Assembly (NCBI RefSeq): GCF_024868665.1
Contig: NC_079891.1
Coordinates: 14,516,593-14,580,592, forward strand
Direction of reading: 5' to 3'
From: Triplophysa rosa
Taxonomy: Eukaryota > Chordata > Actinopteri > Cypriniformes > Nemacheilidae
Length of the DNA stretch: 64,000 bases
Part shown: in pieces, positions 55,901 to 64,000 of the stretch
Numbering within the stretch: position 1 is the first letter of the stretch
Layout: each line of letters starts with the position of its first letter
Position numbers and translations under genes: made by a program
Notes under the pieces: generated by a model
Seen by the model: the letters and a program-made list of their open reading frames with translations, nothing else
Database searches by the model: none
Told to the model about the DNA's origin: nothing

Positions 55901-57681
55901 CATCTCTCTATACCCTGAGTTCCATTTAAAGACATTTTGACAAGATCATGACATTAAGAACTTTCTTAGGACCTTTTTTCATAAACTTGAATTCGGCAGT
56001 TAGCAAACCTTTCTTCTTAAGAATGTTTTGTGAATCCGGCCCCAGGTTAAATGGTGGACCTGCTTCCATGTCTAACACTCAGCTTTGCAGCGTCTACACG
56101 ACGTGTCTCATCCTTTTAGGATTATCTAGATTTTTGCTTTTCGGTGCAACTATTTTTGTCTGTGTCCTTGAATTTGATCCTAAACAAGATGAATGCTTAT
56201 CAATGCATAGCTGAAACTCACTACGTTGTGCCAACAATTTCTGGCCCAGACAATACAGATGAGAAACATTTCTCACTCAGACAGATCACGTAAGTGCCAG
56301 TGTCTTTACTCTGATTGGTGGCCACCGCATCTCAACTTTGTCACACCCCTGGACATGCCCACATTTTATTGCCAATGGTCAATGTCATGTCGCCTCAAAT
56401 TGCCAATTAAGAGCCACCATGATGGAGGGAGCAAAACAGCCTTCACGGCTGACTAACCACTCTTTGGGCACCCTCAAACTGACACACACACACAACACGC
56501 GAGAACAGATCTCAGGTTGCGGGCAAGCTTCCCTAGATCAGCATTTAGACCAGCAGGGTTCTCTCTCCCTCCGTAACAAACTTCATTTTCCCAACACAGT
56601 TGATTGTTTGCTAGACTCTGTGCGGTCAACCGTCCAAATCAATTTGTTGAGCCATTGAGCTGTATAGATGGGAAGATAATCTGTGTAAAAGCAATCTTCA
56701 AGAATACCTTCAAGCATAGGGTACAGAAGAAAGCATCATGCAATAACGCTAAGCATTTGCTCAAAACTAAAAACCGGGAAACCATCCTAAGTACCAGAGA
56801 GACACTAAATAAGATTACAGCCGAATCCTCCATCACGGCACAATAAAACCAAGGGCGCTCGAAGAGCTTTCATCAAAATGGTATTTTTCCACTTCATAAA
56901 AACTCACAGACCCCGCATTGTTTTCTCCAAAAATGCGATTGCAGTGTCAAACGTCCTTCCTCTTTCTGTATACTTTAGCTCCTCAGTGGGTCTCTGTTTA
57001 CCAGGAGCTGGCTCCACGTTTAATTACCTCCCTTGCTGCATTACACCTTCAGCCCCTGTGCTCAAACACAGTTTTGCTCTTGTTTCCTTCCATCCAAACC
57101 GAGCAGCAGACAAACCCCTCACCAAAAAGCATCACAAACCTTGATGCCCAGCGGAAAAACAGCATACTTATTATCGACCGGCACAGTCCACTAGGCCACT
57201 CTCAGTTCAGATATACTGTAATCTTTCAAATGCCGTGGAATGACTGTCCTCACGGCGGCCTCGTGAGAGAAAATGACAGAGAAAATGGAAAAAGCTTGTT
57301 AGAGAGAAAATGATCAATTTGTGCCTGAAAGGAGAATAAGAAAATTAGCAAATTGGGTTTGGGGGACGTAATGCCAGCAGGTTTATCGATCGAGCGTCTG
57401 TTTTTTATAGGCTTTCACAGAGCTGTATTTGTCATGTGTGTTTTGTGTTGTTGCCTTATCAATCATATAGTAGTGTTCTGTTCATATGCTGTGGAAGCAG
57501 GAGCAGAAGACAGTCAGGATACATTCTCTCCACAACATTTATGTCAATATTTTCAAAGCTTTTTCAAGACACTTTCTTTAATGAATATAACCAGATGAAT
57601 AGGCCACGGTATATAAATGTGACCTCTGTGAGCTTTAGTGATGCCATTATAATATTGCCATTATATTTACATGTGTGTTTG
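52972..57681. other. Non-coding interval with repeat remnants
   Basis: 53000-53240 is rich in TACTACAGTA-type repeats. 54575-54640 (GGTCCGGATCCGGCCCGCGG) looks like a hAT end. 55498-55610 has GACTAAAACTA repeats typical of a dispersed fish repeat. 55990-56045 (CTTAAGAATGTTTTGTGAAT) is another. From 56200 to 57600 I see no repeat or gene. Confidence 0.45.
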
Positions 57682-57964
57682 TTAAAAGAACAGTTCACCT
57701 TCAAAATGAAAATTTTGCCATTATTTACGCGCCTCTTGTCATTTCAAACCTGTATGACTGTTTTCCGGCAGAACACAAGAGAATATATTTTTTTAAATGT
57801 TGGTAACGAAAACCGTTGGTCCCCTTACACTTGCATTGATTTTGTGTCCATACAATAGAAGTCAATGGGGACCAAAGGTTTTTGGTTACCAACACACGAG
57901 GAAAGAAAGTCAGGGTGAGTAAATGATGACAGAATTTTCATGTTAAGGTGAACTATCCCTTTAA
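57682..57964. mobile_element. hAT-type MITE, diverged copy
   Basis: Ends TTAAAAGAACAGTTCACC and AGGTGAACTATCCCTTTAA, with the palindromic centre AGTCAATGGGGACC. No clear target duplication remains. Confidence 0.8.
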
Positions 57965-57991
57965 CATAAAAAAGTCATTCATATTTTAGAC

Positions 57992-58195
57992 CAGTGGTTC
58001 TTAACAGGGGGACCGTGGTCCACAAGGGGGCCCCAGCTGACTTCCAAGATGACTTGCAGTATAATTTAAAATGAGACAAAATGAGTATTGAATAACATAT
58101 ATAACATATTTCTTATAATGAATAAACATTTTTTCAGTTTGAATGATGTTGAATACAATGAGGGGCATTTGAGTAAAAAAGGTTGAAAACCCCTG
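57992..58195. mobile_element. Short hAT element with perfect 8-bp duplication
   Basis: 204 bp. Ends CAGTGGTTCTTAAC and GTTGAAAACCCCTG. Flanked by TTTTAGAC at 57984-57991 and 58196-58203. It is non-autonomous. Confidence 0.9.
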
Positions 58196-58812
58196 TTTTA
58201 GACGATTTTGTTGTCTCTGTCATATGTTACATTTAGCCTAACTTGCTGTATTAAACCAATACCAAAGTCACGTTAAGTCGTCGTTGCAGTAAATTTTGAT
58301 TTAGGGGTGTTGTTAGGCACAATGCTGAGTGGAATAAATTCACTGTAAACCATGGCTTCACATGGCTTATTGCTTTTACAAAACAGCAATCCCATCTATC
58401 TGGCGAGGTTTCATCAGATAAATACACAGCAACAAAATGTAATGATGTTGACAAAAAATATATAATTTTCTGCCAAGCAATGTAGTTCTTCAGAAGCGTA
58501 ATGATTGCTAAGCAACAAAGGCACAGCAACAGGACGCATACTAATGTAATGAAGACATGTGTATGTTTTGGAAATATGTTTTATAACTATTTGCTTATAT
58601 TTTACATATATCTTTTACATTCCAATTTTCTAAATATTCACAAGAAATATTAAGTTATTTGTTTTTGAAAGAGTGTACTTTGTATGCTATTTAATATCAT
58701 TGTGACATTATTGACAAATAAACCGTACGTGTCCCATGGTGTGACAGCAAAAATTTAGAAAAAAACGAACAATGAAGATCAATCTCTTTTATGCTACTTT
58801 ATACTATAAATA
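58196..58812. other. Non-coding spacer
   Basis: Nothing recognised between the hAT element and the Tc1/mariner element. Confidence 0.5.
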
Positions 58813-60037
58813 TACACTCACCTAAAGGATTATTAGGAACACCTGTTCAATTTCTCATTAATGCAATTATCTAATCAACCAATCACATGGCAGTTGCTTC
58901 AATGCATTTAGGGGTGTGGTCCTGGTCAAGACAATCTCCTGAACTCCAAACTGAATGTCAGAATGGGAAAGAAAGGTGATTTAAGCAATTTTGAGCGTGG
59001 CATGGTTGTTGGTGCCAGACGGGCCGGTCTGAGTATTTCACAATCTGCTCAGTTACTGGGATTTTCACGCACAACCATTTCTAGGGTTTACAAAGAATGG
59101 TGTGAAAAGGGAAAAACATCCAGTATGCGGCAGTCCTGTGGGCGAAAATGCCTTGTTGATGCTAGAGGTCAGAGGAGAATGGGCCGACTGATTCAAGCTG
59201 ATAGAAGAGCAACTTTGACTGAAATAACCACTCGTTACAACCGAGGTATGCAGCAAAGCATTTGTGAAGCCACAACACGCACAACCTTGAGGCAGATGGG
59301 CTACAACAGCAGAAGACCCCACCGGGTACCACTCATCTCCACTACAAATAGGAAAAAGAGGCTACAATTTGCACGAGCTCACCAAAATTGGACAGTTGAA
59401 GACTGGAAAAATGTTGCCTGGTCTGATGAGTCTCGATTTCTGTTGAGACATTCAAATGGTAGAGTCAGAATTTGGCGTAAACAGAATGAGAACATGGATC
59501 CATCATGCCTTGTTACCACTGTGCAGGCTGGTGGTGGTGGTGTAATGGTGTGGGGGATGTTTTCTTGGCACACTTTAGGCCCCTTAGTGCCAATTGGGCA
59601 TCGTTTAAATGCCACGGCCTACCTGAGCATTGTTTCTGACCATGTCCATCCCTTTATGACCACCATGTACCCATCCTCTAATGGCTACTTCCAGCAGGAT
59701 AATGCACCATGTCACAAAGCTCGAATCATTTCAAATTGGTTTCTTGAACATGACAATGAGTTCACTGTACTAGAATGGCCCCCACAGTCACCAGATCTCA
59801 ACCCGATAGAACATCTTTGGGATGTGGTGGAACGGGAGCTTCGTGCCCTGGATGTGCATCCCACAAATCTCCATCAACTGCAAGATGCTATCCTATCAAT
59901 ATGGGCCAACATTTCTAAAGAATGCTTTCAGCACCTTGTTGAATCAATGCCACGTAGAATTAAGGCAGTTCTGAAGGCGAAAGGGGGTCAAACACCGTAT
60001 TAGTATGGTGTTCCTAATAATCCTTTAGGTGAGTGTA
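58813..60037 (+). mobile_element. Tc1/mariner element with DD36E transposase (Incomer-like)
   Basis: 1225 bp with perfect 31-bp inverted ends (TACACTCACCTAAAGGATTA at the left, its complement at the right) and TA on both sides (58811-58812, 60038-60039). A single unbroken transposase frame fills it. The size, the short ends and the DD36E spacing agree with what I recall of the Incomer family described in fish, frogs and bats. All visible parts needed for transposition are present. Confidence 0.93.
58963..60003 (+). CDS. DD36E Tc1/mariner transposase
   Basis: 346 residues, in the normal range for the superfamily, from ATG 58963 to TAG 60003. An N-terminal paired-type DNA-binding region with two helix-turn-helix motifs spans about 1-115 (GLSISQSAQLLGFSRTTISR is the first recognition part) and binds the element's ends. 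The catalytic domain has D155 (WSDES), D246 (QQDNAPCH) and E283 (LNPIEHLW), with 36 residues between the last two. Canonical Tc1 has 34. A Gly-rich stretch (GGGGVMVWG, about 190-198) is typical. A basic segment, GRKCLVDARGQRR (60-72), may act in nuclear import. No stop or frameshift is seen. Confidence 0.93.
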   Translation: MGKKGDLSNFERGMVVGARRAGLSISQSAQLLGFSRTTISRVYKEWCEKGKTSSMRQSCGRKCLVDARGQRRMGRLIQADRRATLTEITTRYNRGMQQSICEATTRTTLRQMGYNSRRPHRVPLISTTNRKKRLQFARAHQNWTVEDWKNVAWSDESRFLLRHSNGRVRIWRKQNENMDPSCLVTTVQAGGGGVMVWGMFSWHTLGPLVPIGHRLNATAYLSIVSDHVHPFMTTMYPSSNGYFQQDNAPCHKARIISNWFLEHDNEFTVLEWPPQSPDLNPIEHLWDVVERELRALDVHPTNLHQLQDAILSIWANISKECFQHLVESMPRRIKAVLKAKGGQTPY

Positions 60038-60039
60038 TA

Positions 60040-60554
60040 TTTTTAATAATTATTATTGTACTGAACGTCATGCGCTTCTAGCGGCTAGCCTCGTCTGCGT
60101 ACAGCTAAACACAATTATGAAGATGACCACAGAACATTTCAATCTGAATGGGAGCATTTATATTTTTTGTTGAAAGAAATGGAAAACCATTCTGCTTGAT
60201 ATGCCAGATTTCGCTGTCGCATTTTAAGGCTTCAAAATCTTGTAAGCCATTTCTCCACATTCCATCCTAGCGTGGGCCAGGATTTCCCAAAGACAGTGAA
60301 CTTCGAAAGCACAAGGTAAAAACGTTAAAACGTCAGCCAGAGAAGCAAACTCAGCTCTTTCAGAAATTTACCAAAGACCAGAGACTGTCACATTAGCATC
60401 ATATCAGCTGGCATGGAATATTGCGCATGCTAAAAAGCCACACAGTGAAGGGGACTTCATTAAAAATGCTGTCAACACACCATGCAGACTCTTAAGCATA
60501 GATAACTATAGTAATACACGTAGCGAACCGTGACGTTTGAGCTCTTAGATTGTG
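60040..60554. other. Non-coding spacer
   Basis: No recognised feature. Confidence 0.5.
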
Positions 60555-60751
60555 TTAAAGAGTACATTCCTCAATATTTTTAAGGGCTTATTTTGGTTTA
60601 TGGAGTGTCCGACAACAAGTTTATGTACATACATGATGTAAAAATACTATTATTTCGTAATAATAAGCAGTTTTTATTACCTTACTTCTTGACTGACTCT
60701 CAAATGATTCGTTCCGCGATTCATCTGTGTAATCTCCGCCTTTCCGCCAGC

Positions 60752-60880
60752 GTAGTCTGATCTGATTGGTCAGATAGTGTAGTCTGCTGTGATTGGTCAG
60801 ATGGTCTAGTCTGCTGTGATTGGTCAAATGGTCTAGTCTGCTGTGATTGGTCAAATGGTCTAGTCTGCTGTGATTGGTCA
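60752..60880 (-). promoter_or_regulatory. Tandem CCAAT-box array, copy B
   Basis: Five units of about 26 bp with TGATTGGTCA (inverted CCAAT) and TAGTCTGCTG. Copy A has four, so the array changes in length between otherwise near-identical copies. Confidence 0.55.
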
Positions 60881-60988
60881 AACGCGTTCAGCATGTGTCG
60901 CAAATGGACCGCCTATCATTACTGCTGTATTACGGTTTGCAGGTGGTTGGATATTAACAGTGTATAGAGAGAGATGGCGTCGATTTTA

Positions 60989-63714
60989 TTATGGAGCGAA
61001 AATTGTGCCTAAATTTAACAAACAAATCCAGCATTTTGCAAACAAACGCAACCTTTTTTGCAAAAGAAACTAAACTCTGAAACAAACAGAAAGCGTTTTA
61101 CAAATACATAATGCAATTCGAGAGAAAATGCAAAGGTGTAACATATAAATGTACTGTGTTTAAGTCTCACCTTTTTATGAGATTCTCTCAGCTTGATTTT
61201 CTCACAAATGCGACGTCCAGATTTTCTCACAAATGTGATCGTCCAGATTTTCTCACAAATGTGACCGTGCAGATTTTCTCACAAATGTGACCGTACAGAT
61301 TTTCTCAGTTATGCAACTTCTCCCAAAACAGCAGATAGTTCAATTGTTTGACTTAGATTTATATTACTGTTTTTTTGTGCTGGTTTATTTTATTGCAAAA
61401 ATTGCCCAAATAGCTTGAAATAGCCAAAAAAATAGCAGCATTCATTTTAAACCTAAATAGGCTAATGGCAACCAAACAAAGCCGACGACTGACTGAAACA
61501 ACTGCCACGACGATTTATTTGCTTTTCCATCTTTTATAGCCTAGAAAGCTCTCTACTTTAATGCCATAGTGTTTAGACATAATGTTAAATACTTTTTATC
61601 TATGAGTTGTTATGTATAAAAGTCAAACATATGTATCAGTGCAACTTTCATGCAGAAAAATCACTAAAAACCGAGTCACATCTCAGAAAGAGCGCAAAAT
61701 ACTATACTGAAATCTTACAAAAAATTGACATATAAAAATATAAATAAATATAAATCAGGCCCGGTTCCTGCCAGGTGCAGAAGTGTGGACTAGCAGATAT
61801 CCTGGGTGGGGATATACCCCAACCACACAGACAGTATAGCTGCAGACAAAATTAAGAGTCCATTTAAAAAGTATTTTCCTCTTTTTCTGATAAGAATGTG
61901 ATTTGGTAAAATGATCATTTTTGTTTATTTCTGTGAACTTTTGACAACATTTCTCCCAAATTTCATATAATTTATTTTTATTTATTTGGAGAAAATGAAC
62001 TGGTGAAAGCAGGTGAAAACAGAAAAGATGATCTGCATTTTTAAAACAGAAACACAGCAAAAACAAGTTCATATTTAGTTTTAAGCAACACAAAACTAAG
62101 AAAACGTTAGAAAACGTAAAAAAATGTTTTATGAAATAACCCAGATTTTTTTTAATTAGTTTGTTATCGTGCTCAGTCACTCTTGAGGTTTGCTTTTGTT
62201 GGAATTCAACAAACACTGCAGTATATGACTGCAATACATGCAGGATTTAAATGATTTATTTTTATATAAATATAAAAAACAGACAACATTTCATTGATGT
62301 TTTACACCTTAAATAAAGCGGTTATGTAAACTGGACATAAATAGAAGCCTACAAAATAAAGTGGGCTAAGAACATTCCCCATTCACTGAACGATCACTGA
62401 TTTCTGTTTAATTTCTTTTAATGAATTGAATGAATTAATCTGATTACACTGCACAATGAACTTTACATCGTGTCTGCTGTTTTTTATGTGGTATCGTGAG
62501 CGCGCATCGCGCCTAAACTGAACTATTTTGCACATTGTTTCGCTACCACCTGCAGAGTGAATTGGGGTGTTTGAGATGGAGAGAAACAGATTTATTTCTG
62601 AAGCGGGAGCTTCGGAAGATGGAGCTTTCAGTCATTACTGAAAGTCAATAGGTTAAAATCTAGCCTATATATTGCAAGCAAATAATAGCTGTTTGTTAAC
62701 AGCACAAAATAAGACCGCAAAAACGAAGAAATGAATCTGATTTTACTGCACAATTAATTTGACATGCTTAATTTTACATATGTGCAGTGCATCTAAAATT
62801 CCTTTGCACAGTATTTTGCTTCCACCTGTAGCATGTAGCATGCTTCTCTGTTACAAACTAAAGCCAGAGCAGTGAAGTGAAGAGTGACGTTGCTTTCAGC
62901 CAATAGAAAATACAACAATTTTTGGTGTTATTTTTTGATTCTCATTGGGTGGGCAAGACAGATGTTTAGGGGGATTCAGCCCACCCCTGCCCATGCCTAG
63001 AGCAAGCCCTGATATAAACACAAAATTATGTCAAAATTCCCTTATAAGAAAGTATCCTTGAAAAAGTAGTTTGTTTTGTGAACGTAATCAGTTGGGAAAC
63101 AAGAACGAGACAATGAGATGGGGTGGAAGGGGTGACAACATTGCAAATGCATCCAGTTTGTTGTATGTTATTTGTATATTAAAACCAATGCATAATTCAT
63201 TATATATTATTAAAAACAGCAACTGATTATTATTAACAGTTTCAATAAATTTCATGAGACTAACTGAATGAAACTTGATGAATGAAATTAATTTAGTTTC
63301 TGGCACTGGCAAGGGTGGCACTCAAGGTAATGTTCATGGCTTCTTCCTATAGAAACTAATTCTCAATAGCACCACCTGCTGTTGCACATGCATTTGTGAG
63401 AAAATCTGCACGATCACATTTGTGAGAAAATCTGCACGGTCACATTTGTGAGAAAATCTGGACGATCACATTTGTGAGAAAATCTGGACGTCACATTTGT
63501 GAGAAAATCAAGCTGAGAGAATCTCATAAAAAGGTGAGACTTAAACACAGTACATTTATATGTTACACCTTTGCATTTTCTCTCGAATTGCATTATGTAT
63601 TTGTAAAACGCTTTCTGTTTGTTTCAGAGTTTAGTTTCTTTTTCAAAAAAGGTTGCGTTTGTTTGCAAAACGCTGGATTTGTTTGTTAAGTTTAGGCACA
63701 ATTTTCGCTCCATA
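60989..63714. mobile_element. 2.7-kb foldback-like element with repeat-bearing arms
   Basis: Inverted arms of about 320 bp (60989-61303 and about 63391-63714) begin TTATGGAGCGAAAATTGTGC and end with its complement. TTTTA flanks both sides (60984-60988, 63715-63719), and copy A shows the unfilled site GATTTTACC. Inside each arm a unit of about 26 bp (TTTTCTCACAAATGTGA.CGT) is repeated four to five times. Long inverted arms built of short repeats resemble foldback elements. The family is unknown. The 159-aa frame at 61755-62234 lies in a nested hAT element and has no known motif. Confidence 0.8.
61756..63011. mobile_element. hAT element nested in the foldback-like element
   Basis: 1256 bp, CAGGCCCGGTTCC at the left and AAGCCCTG at the right. 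The flanking 8-mers ATATAAAT (61748-61755) and ATATAAAC (63012-63019) differ at one base. There is no transposase. Confidence 0.65.
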
Positions 63715-64000
63715 TTTTACCTTACCAGTTCGAGCCCGAGTCTGACGAATCATTCTTTAATCCTTATACAGATGCCAGTAAGAAAAAGGACTGTTTTAGA
63801 CACTTCTCTTGTAACAGTTAGTTATCACGGCATACAGTGTACGGTGTTCGTATCTTCAGATGTTATTATAACTATAGTACACCACGCAGTTCTTGAAATA
63901 AAGACTTTGCGAGTTAATATGGTTGAACACTTACATTAGCGCAACGAGTTTATAGCTAACGTTAGGTAAACAAACAGTAACAACCCCAAAAATAACGGTA

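Larger units (their letters stand above)
60559..64000 (-). mobile_element. Kolobok-like element, copy B (inverted, interrupted, runs off the window)
   Basis: Starts after TTAA (60555-60558) with AGAGTACATTCCTCAATATT. 60559-60988 and 63720-64000 match copy A (49920 back to about 49245) in reverse and look identical by eye, apart from a fifth CCAAT unit at 60752-60880. A 2.7-kb element is inserted at 60989-63714. The THAP exon would lie beyond position 64000. Confidence 0.85.

Noticed and set aside
61755..62234. 159-aa minus-strand protein gene
   Set aside because: Low-complexity, Phe/Lys-rich frame in a non-autonomous hAT element, with no motif or splice support.
1..64000. CRISPR array, operons or phage genes
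   Set aside because: The window is animal nuclear DNA with introns. The tandem repeats found lack spacer-repeat structure.

Overview
The window looks like nuclear DNA of a teleost fish, most likely a cyprinid. Genes have introns with GT/AG borders, there is no bacterial-style gene packing, and most of the sequence is transposons and their remnants. The cyprinid placement is an inference from repeat families I recognise by sight, such as hAT-type MITEs ending in GGGATAGTTCACCC.

The one conserved host gene is smarca2 (BRM, the SWI/SNF ATPase), read on the minus strand. Six exons lie at 31059-30839, 26677-26572, 26258-26157, 24735-24600, 24376-24240 and 17768-17733. They join in frame into 245 codons plus a stop, covering an AT-hook, the bromodomain, an acidic tract, a basic tail and the C-terminus. 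The ATPase exons are not in the window, so the intron upstream of 31059 is either more than 32.9 kb long or is where a short transcript starts. Positions 1-16.6 kb lie 3' of the gene.

Region by region: 0-2 kb is a CTTA/CA simple array split by a GTGGGGAC repeat. 2-14 kb is non-coding and holds a 562-bp hAT element with a perfect target duplication, and a 3.2-kb element with about 800-bp inverted arms inside a MITE. 14-16.4 kb has an LTR with a gag-like ORF and a solo LTR. 17.7-31.1 kb is smarca2, whose last intron carries a full-length chromodomain Ty3/gypsy retrotransposon (18927-24123) with 99.6% identical LTRs but broken pol. 31-48.5 kb is intron-like DNA with a solo LTR, several TTAA-flanked elements, hAT elements, a SINE and minisatellites.

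48.6-52 kb holds a 1331-bp TTAA-flanked element encoding a THAP domain (Kolobok-like), then a C2H2 zinc-finger exon of 13 complete fingers that is cut at an ambiguous base (51999). 58.8-60.0 kb is an apparently intact Tc1/mariner element with DD36E spacing. From 60.56 kb to the end is a second, inverted, nearly identical copy of the TTAA element, interrupted by a 2.7-kb foldback-like element that itself contains a 1.26-kb hAT element.

The elements do not act together as a system. The window is a host gene tail inside layered transposon insertions. The most informative features are the target-site duplications, which date nested insertions relative to each other, and the two LTR elements that appear to prime reverse transcription from their own RNA.
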